From contig JOGW01000013.1 of NCBI GenBank assembly GCA_000721375.1, forward strand, positions 1 to 64,000: DNA of 64,000 nt, written 5' to 3'. Shown here piece after piece: positions 9,486 through 18,648 of the stretch (position 1 is the first letter of the stretch; the number at the start of each line of letters is the position of its first letter). The position numbers were made by a program, and so were the translations under genes. The DNA comes from Streptomyces sp. NRRL B-3428 (GTDB lineage: Bacteria; Actinomycetota; Actinomycetes; Streptomycetales; Streptomycetaceae). The notes below the pieces were generated by a model. It searched no databases. It was not told the DNA's origin and saw only the letters and a program-made list of their open reading frames with translations.

Positions 9486-9609
9486 CGGGAGGCGGGGGTC
9501 TCCCGGGGGAGGAACATCACGGGAGACGGGGGTCTCCCGAGGGGTGGGTCATCGCGGGGGACGGGGGTCCCCCGAGGGGTGGAGTTTCACGGGGGACGGG
9601 GGTCTCCCG
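9486..9609 (+). repeat. Four tandem 35-bp units, each a hairpin with GGGG loop
   Basis: Four consecutive units with a spacing of 34-35 bp. Each can fold as C-7 bp stem-GGGG-7 bp stem-G: 9486-9505, 9520-9539, 9555-9574 and 9590-9609. The stems are GGGAGGC/GTCTCCC, GGGAGAC/GTCTCCC, GGGGGAC/GTCCCCC and GGGGGAC/GTCTCCC. The fourth base pair goes A-U, A-U, G-C, G.U and the sixth G.U, A-U, A-U, A-U, so every change keeps pairing in + strand RNA. Each hairpin is followed by a G-rich, Shine-Dalgarno-like linker; the last one (GGGGGGAG) directly precedes the start of the first polysaccharide gene. The 35-bp period is not a multiple of three, so the array is not a peptide repeat. Confidence 0.75.
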
Positions 9610-9622
9610 GGGGGGAGTGACT

Positions 9623-11146
9623 GTGTTAGGCGAACACGTCGAACCCACTGGCGACCTGGGGGGGTCAGTGCAGCAGGGGGAGTTATTGAGCCCTTTTCCC
9701 TCCGCTCGCGGGCCTCTGGCCACCGGGGCGATCGGCCGGCCCGCGAGCGACTGGGAGCAGCGCTACCGCCGTTCGGTGATCACCAGCGACACCGCGGCCA
9801 CCGCCTTCGTCGTAGGGGCGATCGGCGGCTTCTTCGGAGTACGTGACGCGGCCAACTGGCATGAGAACTGGGCCATATTGGCCTTCGGCACCGAACTTCT
9901 GGTGCTGGGAGCGCTCGCTCTGAGCCGCTCCTGGGCGCCGGCGGTCCTCGGCCAGGGCGCGGAGGAATTCCGCCGGCTCGGACGCGCGCTGTTCGCGGCG
10001 GTCGTCGTGCTGTCGCTCGGCGGGATCGCCCTCACCTCGCGCAACATCAAGCTGTGGATCTTCGTCGCGATCCCGGCCATCGCACTCGCCACCATGACCG
10101 AGCGCTATCTGCTGCGGCTGCGGCTGCACAGACAGCGCAAGGAGGGTGAATGTCTGCGGCCTGTGCTCGCCGCCGGGAGCCCGGCCACCGTACGCGATCT
10201 GATCACCCGGGCCCGGAAATTCCCGCACCTCGGCTGGCGGGTGGACGCTGTGTGCACGGCCGACGGCCGCGGGCTCGACGGTGACTTCCTGGACGGTGTG
10301 CCCGTCGTCGGCCTGCTGACCGACGTCGCACGCTATGTCCGGCGTGACGGGTTCCGTGTCGTCGCCGTCACTCCCGACCCGCACTGGTCGCCGGACCAGC
10401 TGCAGCGGCTGGCCTGGAACCTCGAGGGCAGCGATGCCGAGATGGTCGTGGCACCGGTTCTGATGGAGGTGGCGGGACCGCGGCTGCATGTCGACGCGGT
10501 GCTCGGGATACCGCTGCTGCGGGTCAGCATGCCTGCGTTCACCGGCGGCCGCCGCGTGGTCAAGGCCTTCTTCGACCGGCTGGGCGCGATGTTCCTGCTC
10601 CTGCTGTTCTCACCGCTGATGGTGCTCGTCGGGGTGCTTGTGCTCCTCGACAGCCGCGGTGGAGCGCTCTACAGCCAGCGCAGGGTCGGCAAGGACGGCC
10701 GCGAGTTCACCATCTTCAAGTTCCGCACCATGGTCACCGGCGCCCACAAGGCACGCGCCCAGCTGGCCGACGTCGACGAGGGCGCGGGCCTGCTGTTCAA
10801 GGTCCGCAGGGATCCGCGGGTGACGCGGGTGGGAGCGGTGCTGCGCCGGTACTCGCTCGACGAGCTTCCGCAGTTGTTCAACGTTCTCACCGGCTCCATG
10901 TCGCTCGTCGGTCCGCGGCCGCCGCTGCCGGAGGAGTCCGCCGCGTACGGCCCGGACATCCGGCGGCGCCTCCTGGTGAAGCCCGGGCTCACCGGCCTGT
11001 GGCAGATCAGCGGACGCAGCGACCTGCCGTGGGACGAAGCGGTCCGCCTCGACCTGCGGTACGTGGAGGACTGGTCGCTGGCCCTCGACGCGGTGATCTT
11101 GTGGAAGACGCTGCGTGCGGTGCTCCAGGGGCAGGGGGCCTACTGA
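9623..11146 (+). CDS. Polyprenyl glycosylphosphotransferase initiating exopolysaccharide synthesis
   Basis: A 507-residue WbaP/CpsE-type enzyme that moves a sugar-1-phosphate onto undecaprenyl phosphate at the membrane, the first step of repeat-unit assembly. It has four N-terminal hydrophobic segments (about residues 50-165), a central CoA-binding-like domain, and a C-terminal bacterial sugar transferase domain with a membrane re-entrant helix. Family motifs are QRRVGKDGREFTIFKFRTM, LDELPQLFNVLTGSMSLVGP and KPGLTGLWQISGRSDL. GTG at 9623 is chosen because GGGGGGAG lies 6 bp upstream; GTG at 9617 or 9669 and TTG at 9686 are alternatives. With the chosen start the second codon is TTA (9626) and another TTA is at 9683, both rare in Streptomyces. 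Confidence 0.9.
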   Translation: MLGEHVEPTGDLGGSVQQGELLSPFPSARGPLATGAIGRPASDWEQRYRRSVITSDTAATAFVVGAIGGFFGVRDAANWHENWAILAFGTELLVLGALALSRSWAPAVLGQGAEEFRRLGRALFAAVVVLSLGGIALTSRNIKLWIFVAIPAIALATMTERYLLRLRLHRQRKEGECLRPVLAAGSPATVRDLITRARKFPHLGWRVDAVCTADGRGLDGDFLDGVPVVGLLTDVARYVRRDGFRVVAVTPDPHWSPDQLQRLAWNLEGSDAEMVVAPVLMEVAGPRLHVDAVLGIPLLRVSMPAFTGGRRVVKAFFDRLGAMFLLLLFSPLMVLVGVLVLLDSRGGALYSQRRVGKDGREFTIFKFRTMVTGAHKARAQLADVDEGAGLLFKVRRDPRVTRVGAVLRRYSLDELPQLFNVLTGSMSLVGPRPPLPEESAAYGPDIRRRLLVKPGLTGLWQISGRSDLPWDEAVRLDLRYVEDWSLALDAVILWKTLRAVLQGQGAY

Positions 11147-11219
11147 TGGGCGGGGGGCGTCGCCCGATCGACGCGGGGAGCGCAGGCCGACGGGGCCTGC
11201 CTTGGGGGAGGGACGTTTC

Positions 11220-12536
11220 ATGAAGGTCAGCGTCTTCGGGCTCGGCTACGTGGGCTGCGTTTCGGCGGCATGCCTGGCGAGCATCGGGCACGAGGTCATC
11301 GGGGTGGACGTGAACCCGGTGAAGGTGGACCTGGTCAACGAGGGCAAGGCCCCGGTGGTCGAGGAGCGGATCGGCGAGCTGATCGCCGACGTCGTGAAGA
11401 GCGGGGCGTTACGCGCCACCGACGACGTCCGTGAGGCGATCATGGCCAGCGAGGTGTCGCTGATCTGTGTGGGTACGCCCTCGGCGCCCAACGGCAGCCT
11501 GAGCACTGCCTACTTGGAGCGGGTGACCGAGCAGATCGGCGCCGCGCTGGCCGAGCGGGGCGGGCGGCACACCGTCGTGTTCCGCAGCACCATGCTTCCC
11601 GGTACGTGTCTGAACCTGCTGGTCCCGATCCTGGAGAAGCACCTCGGCGGTACGGCCGGAGTGGATGTCGGGGTCGCGGTGAACCCGGAGTTCCTGCGCG
11701 AGGGCACCAGCGTGCGGGACTTCTTCGATCCGCCGAAGACGGTCATCGGCGAGCTGGACCCGGCCAGCGGCGATGTGGTCGCGTCGTTGTACGGGTCCCT
11801 GCCCGGCGAGGTGTTCCGGGTGCCGGTCCCCACCGCCGAGGCGATCAAGTACGCGGACAACGCGTTCCACGGTCTCAAGATCGGCTTTGCCAACGAACTG
11901 GGTGCGGTGTGCCAGGCGCTCGGCGTGGACTCGCACCAGGTGATCGACGTGTTCCTGGCGGACCGGAAGCTGAACATCAGCCCCGCGTATCTGCGGCCCG
12001 GCTTCGCCTTCGGCGGTTCCTGCCTTCCCAAGGACCTGCGCAGCCTGGTGCACGCGGCGCAGCGGGCCGATGTCTCGGTGCCGATACTCGCCCACGTCCT
12101 GCCCTCCAACTCCGCCCATCTGCAACGGGCGGTGGAGCTCGTCGAGCGCACCGGCAAGCGCAAGGTGGGGCTCTTCGGTCTCTCCTTCAAGCCCGGTACC
12201 GACGACCTGCGCGAGAGCCCGCTCGTCGAGCTGGCCGAGCGTCTCTTCGGCAAGGGCTACGACCTGCGGATCTACGACGCCAACGTAAGCCTGTCGCGAC
12301 TGCTCGGCGCGAATCGCGAGTACATCGAGACCCGGCTTCCGCATCTGGCGCAGCTGCTCGCCGAGTCCGTGGACGAGGTGCTCGAGCACGCCGAGGTCTG
12401 CCTGGTCGGGACCAAGGATCCGGCCGTCCTGTCGGCGCTGCCCCACGGGGGCGCGCCGGTGATCGTCGATCTCATCCGTCTACCCGACGCCGAAGAGCGC
12501 CGGACCGAACCGGGGTACATGGGCCTTGCTTGGTGA
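11220..12536 (+). CDS. AlgD-like nucleotide-sugar 6-dehydrogenase (GDP-mannose or UDP-hexose)
   Basis: A 438-residue NAD-dependent enzyme oxidising a nucleotide hexose to its uronate. The N-terminal Rossmann motif is VFGLGYVGCVSAACLA and the catalytic cysteine is Cys268 in FAFGGSCLPKD, the same number as in Pseudomonas AlgD. Much of the protein follows AlgD closely, for example LICVGTPS, NPEFLREGTS, KVGLFGLSFKPGTDDLRESP and IYDAN, which favours GDP-mannose as substrate over UDP-glucose. ATG at 11220 follows a GGGGGAGGG ribosome-binding site. It contains a TTA codon at 11409. It supplies the uronic acid of the polymer. Confidence 0.85.
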   Translation: MKVSVFGLGYVGCVSAACLASIGHEVIGVDVNPVKVDLVNEGKAPVVEERIGELIADVVKSGALRATDDVREAIMASEVSLICVGTPSAPNGSLSTAYLERVTEQIGAALAERGGRHTVVFRSTMLPGTCLNLLVPILEKHLGGTAGVDVGVAVNPEFLREGTSVRDFFDPPKTVIGELDPASGDVVASLYGSLPGEVFRVPVPTAEAIKYADNAFHGLKIGFANELGAVCQALGVDSHQVIDVFLADRKLNISPAYLRPGFAFGGSCLPKDLRSLVHAAQRADVSVPILAHVLPSNSAHLQRAVELVERTGKRKVGLFGLSFKPGTDDLRESPLVELAERLFGKGYDLRIYDANVSLSRLLGANREYIETRLPHLAQLLAESVDEVLEHAEVCLVGTKDPAVLSALPHGGAPVIVDLIRLPDAEERRTEPGYMGLAW

Positions 12537-13791
12537 AACAACCGGCGCCGACCGGCACGGCCGGAGCGCGCTGATCCTCGTGGAGAACCTGTCGGTGCCG
12601 TTCGACCGGCGGGTGTGGCAGGAGTGCACGACGCTGCGCGACGCGGGCTGGACGGTGCACGTCATCTGTCCCCGGGGAGAGAAGCGGGACACCGAACCGG
12701 AGGCCGTGATCGACGGAGTGCGGATCCACCGCTATCCGTTACGCGCGGCCACCGGCGGGCCCGCCGGCTATCTGCGCGAGTACGGAACGGCGCTGTGGCA
12801 CACGCTCCGGCTGGCCCGCAAGGTCGGCCCGGTGGATGTGGTGCACGCCTGCAACCCGCCCGACCTGCTGTTCCTGCCGGCGCTGTGGCTGAAGCGCCAG
12901 GGTGCGCGCTTCGTCTTCGACCAGCACGACCTGGTACCGGAGTTGTACCTCTCGCGGTTCGATCGCGGCGAGGATCTGCTCTACCGGGCCGTGTGCGCCC
13001 TTGAACGGCGCACCTACCGGGCTGCCGACATCGTGCTGGCCACGAACGAGAGTTATCGGGACATGGCGCTGAGCCGTGGCGGCAAGCGGTCCGAGGATGT
13101 CTTCGTGGTACGCAGCGCGCCGGACATCGACCGGTTCCACCCGGTGCCGCCCGAGCCGGAGTTGAAGCGTGGCAAGCCTCATCTGCTGTGCTATCTGGGC
13201 GTGATGGGCCCGCAGGACGGCGTCGACTACGCGCTGCGGGCGCTCGCGAAGCTGCGCGACGAGCTCGGACGCACCGACTGGCATGCGGTGTTCGTCGGCG
13301 CCGGTGACGCCTTCGACGCGATGGTGGCGCTGTCACGGCAGCTCGGGCTCGGCGAACAGGTCCAGTTCACGGGCCGAATACCGGACGCCGACCTGGTGCG
13401 CTACCTGTCCACCGCGGACGTGTGCCTCTCCCCCGACCCGCGTAATCCGCTGAACGACGTGTCGACCATGAACAAGGTCCTCGAGTACATGGTGATGGGC
13501 CGTCCGATCGTCTCGTTCGACCTGAAGGAGGCGCGCGTCTCCGCCGGTGACGCCGCCGTCTACGCGCCCGCGAACGACGAGGCCGAATTCGCCAAGCGCA
13601 TCGCGCTGTTGCTCGACGATCCGCAGGAGCGAGACCGGATGGGCAAGATCGGCCAGGAGCGGATCAGTGGTCCGCTCTCCTGGCCGAACTCGCAAGCTTC
13701 GCTGCTCGCCGCCTACACCGCCGCCTGCAAGGACCACTCTCCGGTGGCCGCGCGCGGACGAGTTCGCACAAGGAAGAGGCCGCAGCGTTGA
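12526..13791 (+). CDS. Glycosyltransferase family 4
   Basis: A GT-B fold glycosyltransferase of about 421 residues, expected to add a sugar to the lipid-linked repeat unit on the cytoplasmic side. The N-terminal domain has VENLSVPFDRRVWQE and FDQHDLVPELYLSRF, typical of family 4 enzymes in capsule clusters. The C-terminal domain has CYLGVMGPQDGVDYA, VGAGD and DVSTMNKVLEYMVMGRPIV, which forms the donor site. The start is uncertain: TTG at 12526 overlaps the upstream gene by 11 bp. A TTA codon occurs at 12739. Confidence 0.88.
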   Translation: MLGETTGADRHGRSALILVENLSVPFDRRVWQECTTLRDAGWTVHVICPRGEKRDTEPEAVIDGVRIHRYPLRAATGGPAGYLREYGTALWHTLRLARKVGPVDVVHACNPPDLLFLPALWLKRQGARFVFDQHDLVPELYLSRFDRGEDLLYRAVCALERRTYRAADIVLATNESYRDMALSRGGKRSEDVFVVRSAPDIDRFHPVPPEPELKRGKPHLLCYLGVMGPQDGVDYALRALAKLRDELGRTDWHAVFVGAGDAFDAMVALSRQLGLGEQVQFTGRIPDADLVRYLSTADVCLSPDPRNPLNDVSTMNKVLEYMVMGRPIVSFDLKEARVSAGDAAVYAPANDEAEFAKRIALLLDDPQERDRMGKIGQERISGPLSWPNSQASLLAAYTAACKDHSPVAARGRVRTRKRPQR

Positions 13792-15158
13792 ACGACGACA
13801 CGGTACGTCTGGTCACGATCGGGAGGGTTGTCCGCCGACGCCGACGTCTTCTCGCTGTGCTCGCCCTGCTCGGCGCTCTCGTCGGACTCGGCCTGTCCGT
13901 GGTGTTCCCACCCCACTACACGACATCCGCTTCGGTGCTGCTCTCAGGGCAGTGGGAGGAACGCGAGCTGCTGACCCAGGCGGAGCTCGCGACCAGTTCG
14001 GTGGTCGTGGACCGCACGGCCGACACGCTCGGGTGGGACGGGGTCGACGGCGCCGAGCTGAGCGATCAGGTGAGTGCCGGCGCCGCCGACGGGAACATCA
14101 TCAAGATCTCGGGTACGGCCGAGACCCCGGAGCGTGCGCAGCAGCTCGCCGACGAGGTGGCGCAGCAGTTCGTCGCCTTCGCCGCGCGGATCGGCGGCGA
14201 CACCTCCGACTCCGGAGCGGTGATGACCCCCGAGGCGCTGCGGAAGCTGGTGGACAAGACCAGCCGTCGTATCACCGAACTGGCCGACGCGGCCGATCCG
14301 GGGAAGACCGTGGAGAGCGTGCAGGGCCGCACCGAGCTGGAGAAGCTCCGCACCACACTGCGCGAGGCTATGGAGAAGCTGGACGAGGTCGGACCGGCGA
14401 GCGCCCGGTCCGACATGGTCGTGATGGGTCCCGCGGCCCGGCCGGCCGGCGAGGCTCCGCCGACGCGGATACAGCTCGTCGTCGGCGGGGCGCTGGTGTT
14501 CTTCCTGGTCGCGGTGATCGCTCATCTCGCCGCCGCGCGGGTGAGCCGCCGGCTGCGCACCGATACGGAGATCTCCGCGGCGCTCGGCGCATCGGTACTC
14601 GGGACCGTCGACGTACCCGGTGAACTGCTCGCGCACGGGCCCAAGGGTGACGGCAGGCGGGCCTGGCTGCGCTGGTTCCTCGGCCTCGACGTCCGGTGGG
14701 ACGTACCGACCCTGCAGGCGTCCGGCGGCGAGGCCAGCAGGAAGATCCGCTACGGACGGGTGTGCGCCCGGCTGCGGGACCGACTGCCGGTCCCCGGGCG
14801 GCAGTTGCTGGTGATCGTCCCGGACGGCGACGAGATCGGCCGGCTCGCCGCCGGGCAGCTCGTCACCGAGGCGGACAGCGATCCCGCGCTACGGGTGGTG
14901 GGGATCTCGGTGGACCAGCCGCTGGTACCGGACCGCGACACCGAGTCCGGCGCGGTGGTCGTACTCGGCGCCGGCAACTGGAACGCCGAGGAACTCACCG
15001 GTATCGCAGAGGCCTGTGCGGACGCCGGGCACGAGGTCGTCGGCGTGGTCGTGGCCGGCGCGGTGCGGCCCGGCGCCTCGCGCCCCGCCGGTGATTCCAA
15101 AGAGGGCGCCCTGCCGACGGTCTCGGTCGGCGCCGATTCGAGCGGAGGTGTGCTGTGA
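13788..15158 (+). CDS. Wzz-like chain-length protein with degenerate kinase-like tail
   Basis: A 456-residue polysaccharide co-polymerase-like protein. A membrane helix at about 22-44 follows a very basic start, then comes a periplasmic region with helices and a second membrane helix at about 226-246. The cytoplasmic tail resembles a BY-kinase domain (RKIRYGRVCARLR, then GRQLLVIVPDGDEIGRLAA), but the P-loop GEGKT-type lysine is missing and no C-terminal tyrosine cluster is present. TTG at 13788 overlaps the previous stop as TTGA. It probably sets polymer length by scaffolding the polymerase and is not likely to be an active kinase. Confidence 0.8.
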   Translation: MNDDTVRLVTIGRVVRRRRRLLAVLALLGALVGLGLSVVFPPHYTTSASVLLSGQWEERELLTQAELATSSVVVDRTADTLGWDGVDGAELSDQVSAGAADGNIIKISGTAETPERAQQLADEVAQQFVAFAARIGGDTSDSGAVMTPEALRKLVDKTSRRITELADAADPGKTVESVQGRTELEKLRTTLREAMEKLDEVGPASARSDMVVMGPAARPAGEAPPTRIQLVVGGALVFFLVAVIAHLAAARVSRRLRTDTEISAALGASVLGTVDVPGELLAHGPKGDGRRAWLRWFLGLDVRWDVPTLQASGGEASRKIRYGRVCARLRDRLPVPGRQLLVIVPDGDEIGRLAAGQLVTEADSDPALRVVGISVDQPLVPDRDTESGAVVVLGAGNWNAEELTGIAEACADAGHEVVGVVVAGAVRPGASRPAGDSKEGALPTVSVGADSSGGVL

Positions 15159-16666
15159 GGACCCCCAAGACTTCGGAGTCGACGGGCGGCGCTCCGCTGC
15201 TCGATCTGCAATCCCTGGTGGTCTCCGTGCGCAGGCGCCGCCGGCTGTGGAGCTTCGTCGCGCTGCTCGGGCTCGTGGCCGGTGCGGCGCTCGCCGTGCT
15301 GATGCCGCCGCCGCCGACCGCGGTGACCACCGTGCTCGTCGCCCACGAGGGGGACCAGCCGAACGATCCGGGCACGCTGATCCGTACCGACGCCTCGCTC
15401 CTGACGACGACACGGATCGCCGACCGCGCCCTGAAGTCCCTCGACTCCGCGGAAAAGGCGGAGGACTTCATGAAGGACTACCGGGGCGCAGGCCTCACCA
15501 ACAATCTGCTGCAGATCACCGTGACAGGTGACTCCGAGACACAGGCGGTGGCTCGGGCCAAGGCGCTGGGCGAGGCGTTCGTCGCCGACCATGTGCGGCG
15601 GATCCAGGAGGCCGCGGACGCCGAGGCGAAGGGTCTGCTCGACCAGCGTGACCGGCTGCGGGACGAACTCGCCGACGTCAACACGGAGATCGGCGACGGC
15701 ACACCGGAGACCACCCCGGGCTCTTCGGCCGACCTCGAGTCGCTCTTCGCCCGCAGGGCCGAACTCACCTCCCGTATCGCCGATTTCGACCAGCGCGCGG
15801 AAGAGGCGCGTCTTGGCGCGCCCCGGCTGATCGCCGGGACGCAGATCGTGGACGGCCCGCGCGCGGTGCCGCACTCGCTGCGCAAAGCCGCGGTCACCAA
15901 CGCAGGAATCGGTCTCGCCCTCGGTCTTGTGCTCGGGCTCGCGCTTGCCGCGGTCGGCGCCGTGGTGCGGGACCGCCCCGTTCTTCGCCGGGAGATCTCG
16001 GCGAACCTGGGTGCGTCGGTCGTCGCGGAGCTGCGGCGCAGGCCGCGCCGGACGGCCGGGTGGTGGCAGCTGCGCCGGACCCGGGCGGCACGGACCCGGC
16101 TCACCACGACCCTGGCCCGCGCCGTACGCGGCTCGGCGGAGCCGGTGTCGCTGCTCGAACTGGGCTGTGCGCGCGGCACGGGCGTGATCGCCCTGGACCT
16201 CGCCAACGCACTCGCTGAGGACGGTCCTGTGGTGATCGTGGACGGGCTGCCCAAGCGGCAGCTCGCCAATCGCCGCCACAAGCCCGGCGAACCGACCGTG
16301 GTGGCCGGCGAGCGCGTCGATTCCGTGCCGCATCACATCCGCCGGATCGGCGTCGGCTCGGTCGCACCCGGTACGGCGTGGACCGATCTGCACTACCTCG
16401 GTACACAGACCGTGCTCGTGGTGCGGGCCGGGCACGGCAGCGCCGCATGGCTGCACACCGTGGCACGCCAGCTCGCGGACCTGCGGATCCCGGTGATCGG
16501 TGTGGTGCTGCTCGACCCGGATCCGCGGGACCGTACCGACGGCACGCTGTGGGACGAGCTGAACACCGCGCTGCGCGGCCGCAGCGAGCGGCTGCCCCGG
16601 CAGAACGGGACGGAGCGGCCGACCTGGTCCGTACGCGTTCCTGACAGCGAGCAGGAGGCGCGGTAG
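15155..16666 (+). CDS. Second Wzz-like protein with periplasmic coiled coil
   Basis: A 503-residue paralogue of the preceding protein. The first membrane helix is at about 30-48, the periplasmic part includes a coiled coil at about 148-185 and 195-215, and the second membrane helix is at about 247-272. The cytoplasmic tail has the layout of a BY-kinase, but the P-loop reads LELGCARGTGVIALDLANAL without the catalytic GKT/S, followed by a Walker A'-like VVIVDG. Enzymatic activity is doubtful. GTG overlaps the previous stop by 4 bp, so the two are made together and may form hetero-oligomers. Confidence 0.8.
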   Translation: MRTPKTSESTGGAPLLDLQSLVVSVRRRRRLWSFVALLGLVAGAALAVLMPPPPTAVTTVLVAHEGDQPNDPGTLIRTDASLLTTTRIADRALKSLDSAEKAEDFMKDYRGAGLTNNLLQITVTGDSETQAVARAKALGEAFVADHVRRIQEAADAEAKGLLDQRDRLRDELADVNTEIGDGTPETTPGSSADLESLFARRAELTSRIADFDQRAEEARLGAPRLIAGTQIVDGPRAVPHSLRKAAVTNAGIGLALGLVLGLALAAVGAVVRDRPVLRREISANLGASVVAELRRRPRRTAGWWQLRRTRAARTRLTTTLARAVRGSAEPVSLLELGCARGTGVIALDLANALAEDGPVVIVDGLPKRQLANRRHKPGEPTVVAGERVDSVPHHIRRIGVGSVAPGTAWTDLHYLGTQTVLVVRAGHGSAAWLHTVARQLADLRIPVIGVVLLDPDPRDRTDGTLWDELNTALRGRSERLPRQNGTERPTWSVRVPDSEQEAR

Positions 16667-16668
16667 TC

Positions 16669-18591
16669 ATGTGCGGAATCGCAGGTACCTACCTCTGGCC
16701 CGACGGGCGCCAGGTGACCGACCGGCTCACCGACACTCTCGCGCATCGCGGCCCGGACGGCGCGGGCCGCTACAGCCACGGCGCCGGGGACGGCGAGGTG
16801 CACTTCGGGCACCGTCGCCTCGCCATCATCGACCTGTCCGAGACCGGCGCCCAGCCGATGGTCTCGGACGGTCTGGCCCTGACGTACAACGGCGAGCTCT
16901 ACAACGCGCCGGAACTGCGCGGCGAGCTGGAGGCCGCCGGGGTGCGCTTTCGCGGGACGTCCGACACCGAGGTGGTGCTCGAGGCCTGGCGGCGCTGGGG
17001 CACGGACTGTCTGCCGCGGCTGCGCGGCATGTTCGCGTTCGGCATCTTCGACGAGCGCACCGGTGAACTGGTGCTCGTGCGCGACCAGTTGGGCATCAAG
17101 CCGCTGTTCCTGCTGCGGCGCGGCGCCGGCCTGGTGTTCGCCTCCGAGCTCAAGGCGCTCGCCGCGGTGACCTCGCTCGAGCCCGACCCGGCGGCACTGG
17201 TGGCCTCGCTCCTCTACTACTGGGTGCCCGACTCGCGCTGTGCGTTCCGCGAGGCGGAGAAGCTGGCGCCGGGCAGCTGGCTGCGGGTCCGGCCCGACGG
17301 GCAGGTGGAGCGCGGGCAGTTCTGGAATCTGAAGGAGGTCGCGGCCGAGGGGCAGGAGCGGTCGCTCAGCGGTGAGGTGCCGGATCTGGCGGCGATCGTC
17401 GAGGAGTCGACGAAGCGCCATCTGCTCTCCGACGTGCCAGTGGCGACCTTCCTGTCCGGCGGACTCGACTCCAGCTATCTGACCGCGCTCGCGGCCCGCC
17501 ACCAGCCCGGGATCTCCGCCTACACGATCGGATTCCGCGCCGAGGACGCCAAGTTCGAGGCGATGCCGGACGATCTGCGCTACGCCCGGCAGGTGGCGGG
17601 GCAGTTCGGAGTGGATCTGCACGAGATCGAGATCGCTCCCGATGTCCTCGATCTGCTGCCGAAGATGACGTACCACCTGGACGAGCCGATCGGCGATCCG
17701 GCCGCGATCAACACGTATCTGATCTGCACGGCCGCCCGCGAGGCCGGCGTCAAGGTGATGCTCTCGGGGATGGGCGCCGACGAGCTGTTCGCCGGCTACC
17801 GCAAGCACCTCGCCAACCTGATCGCGCTGCGCTACCAGCGCGTCCCGCGGCCCCTGCGGCGCGGGGTGCACGCGGCCGTGGACCGGCTTCCGGTGGCCAC
17901 GGCACGGCGCGGGTACCGGTCGGTGCGCTTCGCGAAGCGGTTCCTGTCGTTCGCCGAGCTGCCGGAGGAGACCGCGTTCCGGCGCAGCTACACGATGTAC
18001 GACGAGGACGAACTGCTCGCCCTGATCGACCCCGACCTCGCCGGGACGGTCAAGGACGTCCTCACCGAGCATGCGGACATCTACCAGGACAACGAGCTCG
18101 ACGACTTCGTCAACCGCATGTGCCTGGGCGACTCCCGGATGTTCCTGCCGGGTCTGAACCTCACGTACACGGACCGGTCCAGCATGGCCGCGTCCACCGA
18201 GGTACGGGTGCCGTACGTGGATGTCGAGGTGGTGAAGGCGGCGTTCGCCTTCCCCGGCGAGCGGAAGATCGCCGGCCGGCAGGGCAAGGCGGTGCTCAAG
18301 GAGGCGGCCACCTCGATCCTGCCCAAGGAGATCGTCTACCGGCCCAAGGGCCTGTTCAGCGCTCCGCTGCGGGCCTGGATGAGCCGGGATCTGGCTCCCC
18401 TCGTCCGCGAGGTGATCAATGACGGCGTACTCGTCAACTCCGGCTTCCTGCGCCGTGATGCGCTGCAGAAGCTGGTCGCGGCGGACGCCGCCGGGCAGAG
18501 CGACTACTCCAAGCATCTGTGGCATGTGCTGACCCTCGAGTACTGGTATCGCGGCGCGACCTCTGGTTCCGGCCAGAGCCGGGCGGCTTGA
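16669..18591 (+). CDS. Asparagine-synthase-type glutamine amidotransferase
   Basis: A 640-residue class II glutamine amidotransferase fused to an ATP-dependent synthase domain. The N-terminal nucleophile Cys2 is present (MCGIAGTYLW), with HRGPDG and NGELYN for the glutaminase site. The synthase PP-loop SGGLDSSY is at about residue 263. AsnB-like enzymes inside surface-polysaccharide clusters amidate sugar carboxylates or other acceptors instead of making free asparagine. Next to an AlgD-like dehydrogenase the likeliest role is turning a uronic acid into its amide, but this is inferred from context. It starts 2 bp after the upstream stop. Confidence 0.88.
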   Translation: MCGIAGTYLWPDGRQVTDRLTDTLAHRGPDGAGRYSHGAGDGEVHFGHRRLAIIDLSETGAQPMVSDGLALTYNGELYNAPELRGELEAAGVRFRGTSDTEVVLEAWRRWGTDCLPRLRGMFAFGIFDERTGELVLVRDQLGIKPLFLLRRGAGLVFASELKALAAVTSLEPDPAALVASLLYYWVPDSRCAFREAEKLAPGSWLRVRPDGQVERGQFWNLKEVAAEGQERSLSGEVPDLAAIVEESTKRHLLSDVPVATFLSGGLDSSYLTALAARHQPGISAYTIGFRAEDAKFEAMPDDLRYARQVAGQFGVDLHEIEIAPDVLDLLPKMTYHLDEPIGDPAAINTYLICTAAREAGVKVMLSGMGADELFAGYRKHLANLIALRYQRVPRPLRRGVHAAVDRLPVATARRGYRSVRFAKRFLSFAELPEETAFRRSYTMYDEDELLALIDPDLAGTVKDVLTEHADIYQDNELDDFVNRMCLGDSRMFLPGLNLTYTDRSSMAASTEVRVPYVDVEVVKAAFAFPGERKIAGRQGKAVLKEAATSILPKEIVYRPKGLFSAPLRAWMSRDLAPLVREVINDGVLVNSGFLRRDALQKLVAADAAGQSDYSKHLWHVLTLEYWYRGATSGSGQSRAA

Positions 18592-18648
18592 CGGCATGAC
18601 GGATCGACGGTGTGACGGCATGACGGTGTGGACGAAAGAGGAGCTCCG

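Noticed and set aside
9486..9609. CRISPR array or peptide repeat
   Set aside because: The units are contiguous without distinct spacers, and the 35-bp period is out of frame.
16393..18621. A 742-codon - strand frame opposite the amidotransferase
   Set aside because: The + strand encodes an intact asparagine-synthase-type enzyme; the reverse frame has low-complexity composition.
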